A DNA stretch of 64,000 nucleotides from Paenibacillus gorillae (lineage in GTDB: Bacteria > Bacillota > Bacilli > Paenibacillales > Paenibacillaceae), in the NCBI RefSeq assembly GCF_000513275.1, contig NZ_CBVJ010000017.1:56669-120668 (forward strand). Direction: 5' to 3'. Both the position numbers and the translations under genes were made by a program. Below are positions 1 to 7,647 of this stretch, piece by piece; position 1 is the stretch's first letter; every line of letters begins with the position of its first letter. Under the pieces are notes generated by a model. That model was not told where the DNA came from. It saw nothing but the letters and a program-made list of their open reading frames with translations, and did no database searches.

Positions 1-113
1 CGAACATTAAGGCGCTTCAAAGTATTTCGAGCATTAACGAAGCGGCAAGCATTAACGCAGATGTCGATGATGTCGTCTACAAAATCGGTAATTTATTCAA
101 CGTACAAATGTAA
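1..113 (+). CDS. 3' end of an unidentified gene upstream of telA
   Basis: Only the last 36 codons lie in the window; the frame is open from base 3 to TAA at 111-113. The tail is rich in Asn, Ile and Asp and ends in a hydrophobic stretch before VQM. It stops 27 bp before the telA-like start, so the two genes are probably one transcript. In Firmicutes telA-family genes often follow a YceG- or XpaC-type partner, which is the likeliest identity by context, but 36 residues are too few to assign it. Confidence 0.6.
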   Translation, partial: NIKALQSISSINEAASINADVDDVVYKIGNLFNVQM

Positions 114-140
114 TTTATAACTAGAATGGGGGATGGCAGA

Positions 141-1281
141 ATGTCATTTACAATGGAGTTGCCAAGCGAACAAGAAATTAAGACAGCGATCGAGGAGCAG
201 GTGAAGCCTGTTCCCGAGGAAGTGTTAAAGCTGAAAGAAGCGGCTGAGACGAATGTCGCAGCTATTATGGCGCTTGATATTGAATCGTTGGAGAAGCGCA
301 GAGATATTCTGAAATCGATTGATACCTTTGGCCTAACTACAATGCGTACATCCTCGGATAAAAATGCTTTGCTGCAAGTCTCGGTAGGTAATCTTGCCAA
401 AATCCGGAGAGGATGGCGGTCAGGTCGCGCGAGGCTTGGCGGAGCTTCACATTCAGCTGAAGGATCTCGATCCGAGTGCGATCGATTTCACCAAGACGGG
501 AATTCTCGGCAAGCTGTTCAACCCGCTGCGCGCTTATTTCCTCAAGTATCAAAAAGCCGACGGCATTATCGCGGATATCGTTATCTCGCTCGATAAAGGC
601 AAGTCAACGCTGAAGAATGACAATACGACGCTGGAAATTGAACAGCAGCTGCTCCGGGACTTGACGAAAAAGCTGCAAAAGGAAATTCAGCTAGGGGTCA
701 TGATGGACGAATCGATTGAAACCCAGATTGAAGCGGCCAAATTGCGCAGCGAAGATCCGGAGAAGATTCGTTTCATTACGGAAGAAGTATTGTTCCCGAT
801 GCGTCAACGGGTAATGGATATGCAGCAGATGCTGGTCGTCAACCAACAAGGCATTATGGCGATTGAAGTCGTCATTCGGAACAACAAAGAGCTGATTCGC
901 GGCGTGGACCGGGCGAAAAACGTGACCGTATCGGCGTTGAAAATTTCTGTAACGGTAGCCGGTGCACTGTACAATCAGAAGATCGTACTGAAAAAGATTG
1001 AGATGCTGAATCAAACGACAAATGAACTCATAGCGAATACATCCAAAATGCTCAGCTCGCAAGGGGCTGCCATTCATAAGCAATCGCTGGAAGCCAGCAT
1101 CTCCGTCGATACGTTGAAGCAAGCCTTCACGGATGTGCTGTCCGCGCTGGATTCCATAAGTGCCTATAAGCAAGAAGCTTTGCCGAAAATGCGGGATACG
1201 ATCGACCAGTTCCGGGAACTGGCGGATAAAGGCGAGAAGCAAATTGTACGCCTCGAGCGGGGACATCGGCTCGGGCTGTAA
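141..1281 (+). pseudogene. TelA-family (toxic anion resistance) gene with a frameshift
   Basis: The protein resembles TelA/YceH/YaaN, cytoplasmic coiled-coil-rich proteins linked to tellurite and other envelope or anion stress. The N-terminal ~86 residues (MSFTMELPSEQEI to VGNLAK) are in one frame and the rest (SGEDGGQVARG to RLERGHRLGL) in another. The shift falls at the A4 run 399-402: removing one A restores a continuous protein of about 379 residues through GNLA-K-SGEDGG. The second part holds the family's long helical core and the VTVSALKISVTVAGAL segment. The start at ATG 141 is preferred over ATG 126 because the GGGGGA stretch lies just upstream of it. It is either a real recent pseudogene or a sequencing slip in a homopolymer. 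A strong terminator follows. Confidence 0.82.
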
Positions 1282-1293
1282 TCGAAGAAGGGA

Positions 1294-1318
1294 AGCCGCG
1301 TCTAGCGCGGCTTTTTTT
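1294..1318 (+). terminator. Terminator after telA
   Basis: Stem AGCCGCG / CGCGGCT with a 5-base loop followed directly by a T7 run; a standard intrinsic terminator. Confidence 0.9.
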
Positions 1319-1357
1319 CATTTGTTTAATTCCGATAGAAATAGTTGAAAATTGCTG

Positions 1358-1386
1358 TTGACAAAGCAAACAATCCGATATAATAT
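1358..1386 (+). promoter_or_regulatory. Strong sigma-A promoter of the 1.5-10 kb operon
   Basis: Perfect TTGACA at 1358-1363, a 17-base spacer, then TAATAT at 1381-1386. Transcription would start near 1393 and give a leader of about 155 nt before the first start codon. Confidence 0.8.
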
Positions 1387-1425
1387 TGCGTTACAGGAAT
1401 TGATTATCACAATATAATAAATATT

Positions 1426-1488
1426 AAGACTCACTTGACAAAAAGAGGTCTTATTTTCCCGCTTGGGAGAATAAGGCCTTTTTATTTT
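1426..1488 (+). promoter_or_regulatory. Leader terminator with possible antiterminator
   Basis: GGTCTTATTTTCCC (1447-1460) pairs with GGGAGAATAAGGCC (1465-1478) across GCTT, followed by TTTTTATTTT. This intrinsic terminator lies between the promoter and the first gene. AAGAC at 1426-1430 can pair with GTCTT at 1448-1452, which is part of the terminator's 5' arm, so the two structures exclude each other. This looks like an attenuator or small riboswitch; the ligand is unknown. Alternatively it ends a short independent RNA. Confidence 0.55.
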
Positions 1489-1499
1489 ATCAATATACC

Positions 1500-1521
1500 A
1501 ACTATACGCATGTGTATAGTT
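1500..1521. promoter_or_regulatory. Palindrome before the first operon gene
   Basis: AACTATAC - GCATGT - GTATAGTT, perfect 8-bp arms, 30 bp upstream of the start codon. It could be a repressor operator (roadblock) or an RNA hairpin in the leader. Confidence 0.5.
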
Positions 1522-1550
1522 GTATTTGACAACGAAAGGCAGTGTGGTCA

Positions 1551-2306
1551 ATGAGCCAAGCAGCAGTCGAGTTTCAACAGGTAACGAAAAACTATGGTTC
1601 GGGCAACGTGCTTGAAAATTTCAATCTGGTTATTCCGAAGGAAAAGATTGTAACGATTATCGGCCCGTCCGGCTGCGGCAAAACAACGCTGCTGAAGATG
1701 ATTAACCGGCTGATCGAGCCAGAGGCAGGAAGCGTGCTGCTAGGCCAGCAAGACATTGGCGAGCTTAATCCGGTGGAGCTGAGAAGAAGCATCGGCTACG
1801 TCATTCAACAGATTGGATTGTTTCCCCATATGACCGTGGAGCAGAACATCTCAATCGTTCCCCGGCTGAAGGGAGAGAAGAAGGAGCATCTTGTGGCGAG
1901 AACGGCAGAGCTGCTGCAGCTGATCGGACTGGAGCCTGAGCAATACCGGGGCCGTTACCCCCATGAACTGAGCGGCGGGCAGCAGCAAAGGATCGGCGTA
2001 GCGCGTGCGCTTGCCGCCAATCCATCGATCATTTTGATGGACGAACCATTCAGCGCTCTCGATCCCATTAGCCGCGTTCAGCTCCAGAAAGAGCTGATCA
2101 AGCTTAATGAGCAAGTGCGGAAGACGATCGTATTCGTCACTCACGATATTGACGAGGCGCTGAAAATCGCAGATATCGTGGTCCTGTTGAAGGGGGGGCA
2201 AGTGATTCAACAAGGCTCGCCGAAGGAGCTGCTGGAGAGGCCGGCGCATGAATTCGTCAGAGAGTTTCTGGGGCAGGAAAGGTTCCAACTCGCCTACAGC
2301 ATTTAG
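1551..2306 (+). CDS. ABC transporter ATPase, Opu/Egt (betaine or ergothioneine) type
   Basis: Cytoplasmic ATP-binding subunit (251 aa) that powers the importer made with the next two genes. Walker A is GPSGCGKTT near residue 38, the Q-loop region is IGYVIQQIGLFPH, the signature is LSGGQQQR, Walker B is IILMDEPFSALD, and the switch His is in VTHD. The PHMTVEQNISIVP stretch is typical of OpuCA/YehX-like proteins. Unlike OpuCA there is no C-terminal CBS pair, so the osmosensing module is missing, which argues for nutrient uptake rather than osmoprotection. ATG 1551 is chosen because AAAGG at 1535-1539 is placed for it; the in-frame GTG 1542 sits too close. First gene of the operon, behind the 1358 promoter and leader hairpin. 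Confidence 0.88.
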   Translation: MSQAAVEFQQVTKNYGSGNVLENFNLVIPKEKIVTIIGPSGCGKTTLLKMINRLIEPEAGSVLLGQQDIGELNPVELRRSIGYVIQQIGLFPHMTVEQNISIVPRLKGEKKEHLVARTAELLQLIGLEPEQYRGRYPHELSGGQQQRIGVARALAANPSIILMDEPFSALDPISRVQLQKELIKLNEQVRKTIVFVTHDIDEALKIADIVVLLKGGQVIQQGSPKELLERPAHEFVREFLGQERFQLAYSI

Positions 2307-2360
2307 AACGGGCATTAGCAGAGACGCGCCGCAATTAATCCCATTGAAGGAGAGAAATGC

Positions 2361-3020
2361 ATGCATCAATTATGGACGACCTTTCAGGCGAGCTGGGAAG
2401 TTTTATTGGAAAAAACTCAGGAGCACATTTACTTATCACTTGTGTCCGTCGTATTGGCTTGCCTGATCGCCATCCCGCTCGGCATTTACCTCTCGACTCA
2501 CCGGCGGCTCGCAAACTCCGTCATTACAACCGTATCGGTTATCCAGACGATACCGAGCCTTGCGCTGTTCGGCTTTATGATCCCGCTGCTGGGCATCGGT
2601 CCAAAGCCTGCGATTTTCGCATTAACGCTGTACGCGCTCATGCCGATTTTACAGAACACGTATGTAGGCATTAATGGCGTGAACCCGGCGTTGATCGAGG
2701 CGGGCAAAGGTCTTGGCATGACGCGCTGGCAGCTGTTATGGATCGTCCAGCTTCCGATTGCCAGAGTCGTTATTATGGCCGGTGTCCGGCTCGTTGCGGT
2801 ACAGACGATCAGTATGGCGACCATCGCCACCTATATCGCGGCAGGCGGCCTTGGCGACATCATTACAAACGGGATGAGTATGATGGACACACCGACGATC
2901 TTGCTAGGCGCAATCCCAGTATCGCTGCTCGTCATTCTAATCAATATATTGCTGCTGCAGTTGAATCGCTGGCTGACTCCCAAAGGTTTAAGCGATGAAA
3001 AAACCAGCGGTCAGCATTAA
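2361..3020 (+). CDS. ABC transporter permease, Opu/Egt type
   Basis: Integral membrane permease of 219 aa with about six hydrophobic segments. It carries the BPD/OpuCB pattern TVSVIQTIPSLALFGFMIPLLGIG and the coupling-loop motif EAGKGLGMTRWQLLWIVQLP, which contacts the ATPase. AAGGAGAG lies 6 bases before the ATG. There is only one permease gene, so a homodimer is expected, and the binding protein is a separate gene (in EgtUV of pneumococcus the two are fused). Substrate class in this family: quaternary-ammonium compounds such as glycine betaine, carnitine or ergothioneine. Tightly spaced in the operon. Confidence 0.87.
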   Translation: MHQLWTTFQASWEVLLEKTQEHIYLSLVSVVLACLIAIPLGIYLSTHRRLANSVITTVSVIQTIPSLALFGFMIPLLGIGPKPAIFALTLYALMPILQNTYVGINGVNPALIEAGKGLGMTRWQLLWIVQLPIARVVIMAGVRLVAVQTISMATIATYIAAGGLGDIITNGMSMMDTPTILLGAIPVSLLVILINILLLQLNRWLTPKGLSDEKTSGQH

Positions 3021-3050
3021 CGCCAATACCAAAAAGAGGAGAGCTGTACT

Positions 3051-3980
3051 ATGAAAAAACTCAATCGTTTATTAAATAAAACGACATTGCTGGCTTTGCT
3101 AATTGCCTTAATGACGGTGACTGCCGCCTGCTCCAGTTCAGGCTCAGGCTCCAGCTCCAACAAAATTGTAATCGCAACGAAGGGCTTTACGGAATCTGAC
3201 ATTTTGCAGCAGGTGCTGAAGCTGATCGTTGAGAACGATACGGACCTGAAGGTCGAGACGATCAAGCTGGACAACAACCTGCTCTGGGAGGCCACGAAGA
3301 AGGGCGATGTAGATCTGTTCGTGGAGTACACCGGAACGGCTCTTATCAACATACTGAAGCAGCAGCCGGAATACGATCCGCAGGTCGTCTATGACAAAGT
3401 GAAGCAGCAATTGCAAGAAAAAGAAAATTTGTCGCTGCTTGAGCCGCTTGGCTTCAATAATACATACGCGCTCGCAGTGCGCCGCGAAGTATCGGAGCAG
3501 TACGGCATCACCAACATTACGCAGCTTGCTGAACATGCAGGCGAGCTTATCTTCACCGCAGTTCCGCTTGTTGAAAGCGAGACCCGTCCGGACGGATACG
3601 TACAGGCGAAGAAGGCTTACGGCATTAAGTTTAAGCAGCTAAAAGGCATCACGGACCGTTCGCTTCAAGTGCAGACGATCAAGCGAAAAGAAGCGGACGC
3701 GATTCTTGTCTACTCCACGGATGGAAGCATCGCGGCAAATGATCTGGTTGTTCTGAATGATGACAAGCGGGTTTTCGTACCGTACTACGCTGCGCCGCTT
3801 ATCCGGAGCGAGGTGCTGAAGGCTCATCCGGAGCTAAAGGAGGTGTTGAATAAGTTAAGCGGGCAAATCTCGGAGAGTACGATGCAGAAGCTCAACGATG
3901 AGGTCGAAAGCGGGAAGAAAAAACCGGTGGACGTAGCGAGAGCCTGGCTCGAGGAAAAAGGACTTATTGCCAAAAAATAA
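3051..3980 (+). CDS. Substrate-binding lipoprotein, OpuAC/EgtU-like
   Basis: Membrane-anchored binding protein of 309 aa. A basic start, a hydrophobic stretch and the lipobox VTAAC (Cys about residue 27) mark a lipoprotein. The mature part follows the OpuAC pattern: IVIATKGFTESDIL at the start, DLFVEYTGTAL near residue 95, and NDDKRVFVPYYAAPLIR near the end. The family binds quaternary ammonium ligands in an aromatic cage, and EgtU-type members bind ergothioneine. RBS GAGGAG precedes the ATG. With the two upstream genes it forms a full importer. Ligand identity cannot be read directly; the downstream catabolic genes suggest a histidine betaine carrying sulfur. Confidence 0.87.
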   Translation: MKKLNRLLNKTTLLALLIALMTVTAACSSSGSGSSSNKIVIATKGFTESDILQQVLKLIVENDTDLKVETIKLDNNLLWEATKKGDVDLFVEYTGTALINILKQQPEYDPQVVYDKVKQQLQEKENLSLLEPLGFNNTYALAVRREVSEQYGITNITQLAEHAGELIFTAVPLVESETRPDGYVQAKKAYGIKFKQLKGITDRSLQVQTIKRKEADAILVYSTDGSIAANDLVVLNDDKRVFVPYYAAPLIRSEVLKAHPELKEVLNKLSGQISESTMQKLNDEVESGKKKPVDVARAWLEEKGLIAKK

Positions 3981-4010
3981 GAAATTCCAAATCGAAGAGG
4001 AGTGTTTCTC

Positions 4011-4838
4011 ATGAGTGATCAAGTATTGGAAAACAAACCGGCGGCAGAACCAGCAATCCGTACTGTACGCGTACTTATTCAATCTACCCCGCGCAAAATT
4101 CGCGTCCGCTTTGGCGGCGAGACGGTGGCTGAAAGCGTGAAGGCGCTTATCGTGCATGAGCGCGGCCATCTTCCTGTCTATTATTTTCCGAGGGAAGATG
4201 TCCGATTTGATTTACTAGAACAGACTGATCATAGCACTCATTGCCCGTTGAAGGGCGACGCTTCCTATTGGACAATTCAAGCCGGAGGGCGCATCTCGGA
4301 GAATGCCGCTTGGAGCTATCCGGAAGCGATCCCGGAGAGCAAAGGGCTGGAAGGCTACATCGCTTTCTATTGGGATAGAGTCGATCAATGGTTCGAGGAA
4401 GAGGAAGAGGTATTCGTCCACCCGCGTGATCCGTATAAACGGATAGACTTTCTGCCTTCGACCCGTCATATCCGGGTAGAACTGGACGGTGTCACGGTTG
4501 CGGAGAGCCGCAGTCCGGTCATCTCATTCGAAACCGGCCAGCCTGTCCGCTACTACTTGCCGGAATCCGATGTAGTCAGTGAATATCTGCTTCCGTCCGA
4601 TACGGAGACACGCTGCCCGTATAAAGGAATAGCTGCCTATCATTCTGTACAAGTTGCAGGTATTGAGCATAAAGATTTGATTTGGCGCTATAACGAACCG
4701 ATTGCGGCAGCGAAGGCGATTGAAGGACGGCTTTCCTTCTATAACGAACGTGTGCAGATTTACGTAGATGGCGAGCTTGAAGTTGCGGCAAAAGCGGAAC
4801 GCTCGGTGCTGGACAGCATCCGGCTTCACATCGCGTAA
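4011..4838 (+). CDS. Tandem DUF427 domain protein
   Basis: 275-aa cytoplasmic protein made of two DUF427 domains. Domain 1 (about residues 22-115) and domain 2 (about 145-240) repeat the same order: IRVRFGGETVAES / IRVELDGVTVAES, then VYYFPREDV / VRYYLPESDV, then THCPLKGDASYW / TRCPYKGIAAYH, then WSYPEAI / WRYNEPI, then IAFYWDRVDQW / LSFYNERVQIY. DUF427 is a small beta-rich fold without a settled function. The conserved Cys-Pro-x-Lys-Gly in both halves suggests a ligand site. Start ATG 4011 sits behind GAGGAG. It lies between transporter and oxidoreductase, so a role in handling or sensing the imported compound is plausible but not shown. Confidence 0.85.
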   Translation: MSDQVLENKPAAEPAIRTVRVLIQSTPRKIRVRFGGETVAESVKALIVHERGHLPVYYFPREDVRFDLLEQTDHSTHCPLKGDASYWTIQAGGRISENAAWSYPEAIPESKGLEGYIAFYWDRVDQWFEEEEEVFVHPRDPYKRIDFLPSTRHIRVELDGVTVAESRSPVISFETGQPVRYYLPESDVVSEYLLPSDTETRCPYKGIAAYHSVQVAGIEHKDLIWRYNEPIAAAKAIEGRLSFYNERVQIYVDGELEVAAKAERSVLDSIRLHIA

Positions 4839-4851
4839 AGGAGGCTGAGGA

Positions 4852-5073
4852 ATGTCCATTCCATCAGAAGCGGGACGACTGAATATTCAACAAACATCGC
4901 CTGCCGCTGCCTCTATTTCTAACTCTAGCTCACAAGTACTAGATACCGGCAGCGAACGCAGCGTTATAAAGCTTCGAGTGGACGAATGGCTTCACAATGA
5001 ACAACCCATCGGGGATCGGCTGCTGTCGATCTACAATAACAGAAGTAAGGAAGAGGAGGAGCCAGTCCAATGA
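4852..5073 (+). CDS. 73-residue protein of unknown function, operon-embedded
   Basis: AAAGGAGG sits 6-8 bases before ATG 4852, and the stop overlaps the next start in ATGA (5070-5073), so translation is coupled to the monooxygenase gene. The protein is soluble: a Ser/Ala-rich first half, then VIKLRVDEWLHNEQPIGDRL and an acidic tail with four Glu in a row. The EWL...IGDRLL part could form an amphipathic helix. I recognise no family. The good RBS and tight coupling argue that it is real, perhaps a small partner of the flavin enzyme. Confidence 0.7.
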   Translation: MSIPSEAGRLNIQQTSPAAASISNSSSQVLDTGSERSVIKLRVDEWLHNEQPIGDRLLSIYNNRSKEEEEPVQ

Positions 5074-6413
5074 GCCAAACGAAACGCCAGCTGTCGCTGG
5101 GAGCGATGATGTTTTTTCCAACGGGAGAGCATATCTCCAGTTGGAGGCATCCGAAGTCAAATGCAGCAGGATCGCTGAATTTTGACCATTACAAAGAGAT
5201 TGTGCAGACGGCGGAGCGCGGAAAATTCGATATGTTCTTCTACGCCGATGAGCTGTATGTCTGGGACCGTTTCGAGTCCGGCATCGCTCAGGCCAACAGC
5301 ATTCGTCCCGAGCCGTTTACGCTGCTGTCAGCGCTCGCTGCCGCTACGAAGCATATTGGCTTGGCAGCGACAATTTCTACCACTTACAACGAACCATATC
5401 ATATTGCCCGCAAGCTGGCTTCGCTTGATCATTTGAGCGGCGGCCGCGCGGCTTGGAATATCGTTACATCCCAGACGGATGAGGAGGCCCGCAACTTTAG
5501 TCAGGAGAAGCATCTGCAGCATGAGACCCGTTATGAACGGGCCCGTGAATTCGTCGACGCAACGCAAGGGCTGTGGGACAGCTGGGAAGACGATGCCTTG
5601 ACGCTCGACAAGGAAAGCGGTGTGTTTGCCGATAAGGATAAGCTGCATAATGTGGACTTCAAAGGGAAGTTCTTCAACATTCGCGGCCCATTGAACGTCA
5701 GTCGTCCTCCGCAAGGCTATCCGGTGCTCATTCAAGCAGGCGCTTCGGAAGCTGGGAAGGAAGTAGCGGCTGCAACAGCCGAAGTGGTGTTTGCCCCGAA
5801 GGGGACGTTGGAGGATGGTCAGGCGTTGTACAGTGACCTGAAAGGCCGATTGGCCAAATACGGACGCAAGCCGGATGAGCTGAAAATATTGCCGTTCTTC
5901 ATGCCGGTCATCGCCTCGACGGAAGAAGAGGCGAAGGCGCTGCTGGCAGAGGTCGAGGAGCTGACGCCCGAACGGCTTGGGCTGGATCTGTTGTCGCACT
6001 ATTTGGGCCGGGATATTTCCGGCTTCCCGCTGGATGAGCCGCTGCCTTTCACTCCGGAGCTGGAAGGCTTTAATCAAAGCAAAAGCGGGCTGAAGCGGAT
6101 CATTGATGTTTTGGAGGCAGAGCCGCAGCTGACGATCCGCCAGCTGTATAAGCGAATCAACAACCGCGCGATTGCAGGCACGCCGGAACAGATTGCCGAT
6201 GAATTGGAGCAGTGGTTTACGAACGGAGCTGCTGACGGATTCATCATCGGCTTCCCGCATCTGCCGGCAGGAATTGATGACTTTGTCAATCTGGTCGTGC
6301 CGGAGCTGCAGCGCCGGGGTCTGTTCCGTACGGAATACCCGGAGGGAACGCTGCGCGATACGCTTGGATTCAAGCGTCCGCAGAACAGCTTTGCCTCAGC
6401 GCCAGTCGGTTAA
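5070..6413 (+). CDS. LLM-class flavin-dependent monooxygenase (NtaA/SnaA/DszA type)
   Basis: 447-aa cytoplasmic flavin monooxygenase of the bacterial-luciferase fold. Family signs are LGAMMFFPTGEHISSWR at the start, the GLAATISTTYNEPYHIARKLASLDHLSGGRAAWNIVTS block near residues 95-130 (the NtaA-type flavin and active-site stretch), ARNF and HETRYERAREF, and GYPVLIQAGASEAG. NtaA/SnaA/DszA enzymes use reduced FMN from a partner reductase to oxidise C-N or C-S bearing substrates. In this operon an S- or N-oxygenation of the imported compound or a degradation product is the natural guess. It overlaps the 73-aa gene by 4 bases. A hairpin with a T-run follows, so distal genes may be expressed at a lower level. 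Confidence 0.87.
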   Translation: MSQTKRQLSLGAMMFFPTGEHISSWRHPKSNAAGSLNFDHYKEIVQTAERGKFDMFFYADELYVWDRFESGIAQANSIRPEPFTLLSALAAATKHIGLAATISTTYNEPYHIARKLASLDHLSGGRAAWNIVTSQTDEEARNFSQEKHLQHETRYERAREFVDATQGLWDSWEDDALTLDKESGVFADKDKLHNVDFKGKFFNIRGPLNVSRPPQGYPVLIQAGASEAGKEVAAATAEVVFAPKGTLEDGQALYSDLKGRLAKYGRKPDELKILPFFMPVIASTEEEAKALLAEVEELTPERLGLDLLSHYLGRDISGFPLDEPLPFTPELEGFNQSKSGLKRIIDVLEAEPQLTIRQLYKRINNRAIAGTPEQIADELEQWFTNGAADGFIIGFPHLPAGIDDFVNLVVPELQRRGLFRTEYPEGTLRDTLGFKRPQNSFASAPVG

Positions 6414-6437
6414 GCAGGCAGAACAGCAGCAAAGAAG

Positions 6438-6474
6438 AGCACGCCGGGGCTTCCCAGCTCCAGCGTGCTTTTTG
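6438..6474 (+). terminator. Intra-operon terminator
   Basis: AGCACGC (6438-6444) pairs with GCGTGCT (6463-6469), followed by TTTTTG. It lies between the monooxygenase and DUF917 genes, so it probably reduces rather than ends transcription, unless the DUF917 set has its own promoter. Confidence 0.65.
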
Positions 6475-6528
6475 TCCCGTGTTTGCACTATTTTTCATAT
6501 TCCCATTCATACACACAGGAGGCTTATG

Positions 6529-7647
6529 ATGCGTGAATTAACGAAAGAAGATGTGATTGCTGCCGTTAAGGGCGGCTCGGTTTTTGCATCCGGAGGCGGC
6601 GGATGGGTAGAGCACGGCTTAGAGATCGGCCATGCGGCGGTAGCGCTGGGAAGGCCCAAGCTGGTGTCAGCGGATGAGCTGCCGGACGATGCAATTATCG
6701 TCACTTGTACAGCGATTGGCGCGCCTGCAGGTACAGATTGGCAGATGCTTGGCAAGGATTATGTGCGGGCGGTCCAACTGCTGATTGAACAATATGACGG
6801 TAAAATAGCTGGCGTCATGACGCCGCAAAACGGCATGTCGAGCTCGATCAACGGATGGCTTCCGGCTGCTGCACTAGGATTGGTTGTCGTGGATGCGACG
6901 GGAGATATCCGGGCACATCCGACCGGAAAGATGGGCTCGCTTGGGCTTGCTTCCCGCACAGACTTCGAGACGATTCAGGCGGTTGCCGGGGGCAAGCCGG
7001 AGCTTGGTTCCTACATTGAGCTTACTGTAAAAGGAACGCCGGCGCGCACATCGAACATCCTTCGTACGGCATCCGATATGGCAGGCGGTTTTATTGCTGC
7101 TGCACGTCATCCGCTGCCTGCAAAATATGTGAAGGAGCATGCGGCTCTTGGCGGTGTCTCCATTGCGATAGAGCTTGGCAGGGCTATTATCGCAGCGGAG
7201 CCGGAAGGGCCGGAACAGGTGCTGAAGACGATTCGCCGCAAGACAGGCGGAAGGTTCGTTGGCAAAGGCAAGATGGTCAAGAAGAACGTAAGCTATTCCG
7301 GAGCATTCGACATCGGCACCATTGAGATAGGGACAGGCAAGAAGAAGCTGAAGCTGCACATCATGAATGAATATATGGCGGTAGAAGACCATGAGGGAAC
7401 GAGGGTGAGTACCTTTCCTGACGTCATTACAACCTTCAATCTCGACACTGGCCTTCCCGTCAGCGTTGGCCATATCGAGAAGGGACAGCGGATCGGTGTT
7501 TTTGTCATCGACAAATCGCTTTTACCGCTTAGCTCCAGCGTAAAGGACCCGTCGGTATACCCGGAAGTAGAGAAAGCGCTTGGCATTGAATTGTTGAAGT
7601 ATGCGCTGGAGGAAGAGCCGGCGGCAGTTGCATCTGCCCATGCTTGA
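6529..7647 (+). CDS. DUF917 / S-methyl-thiohydantoin desulfurase-like protein
   Basis: 372-aa protein of the DUF917 family, named in Pfam (from memory) after S-methyl thiohydantoin desulfurase. The start MRELTKEDVIAAVKGG is followed by the diagnostic SVFASGGGGWVEHGLEIG and later VTCTAIGAPAGTDW and GLVVVDATGDIRAHP; the C-terminal part has the hydantoinase-like beta domain with HIEKGQRIGVFVIDKS. Thiohydantoins arise when thiourocanate-type intermediates are hydrated, so the gene fits a pathway that opens with the lyase encoded next door. Start ATG 6529 is 6 bases after AGGAGG (6517-6522); ATG 6526 is also possible. It overlaps the lyase gene by 8 bases. Exact substrate is inferred only. Confidence 0.8.
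   Translation: MRELTKEDVIAAVKGGSVFASGGGGWVEHGLEIGHAAVALGRPKLVSADELPDDAIIVTCTAIGAPAGTDWQMLGKDYVRAVQLLIEQYDGKIAGVMTPQNGMSSSINGWLPAAALGLVVVDATGDIRAHPTGKMGSLGLASRTDFETIQAVAGGKPELGSYIELTVKGTPARTSNILRTASDMAGGFIAAARHPLPAKYVKEHAALGGVSIAIELGRAIIAAEPEGPEQVLKTIRRKTGGRFVGKGKMVKKNVSYSGAFDIGTIEIGTGKKKLKLHIMNEYMAVEDHEGTRVSTFPDVITTFNLDTGLPVSVGHIEKGQRIGVFVIDKSLLPLSSSVKDPSVYPEVEKALGIELLKYALEEEPAAVASAHA

Noticed and set aside
1551..3980. Plain osmoprotectant importer (OpuC)
   Set aside because: The ATPase has no CBS domains and the operon continues into catabolic genes, so nutrient uptake is likelier; it is not fully excluded.
5328..6260. 310-residue open frame antisense to the flavin monooxygenase gene
   Set aside because: It mirrors the codon pattern of the real gene, has no ribosome site and no family features. 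Similar long antisense frames in other genes were dismissed for the same reason.
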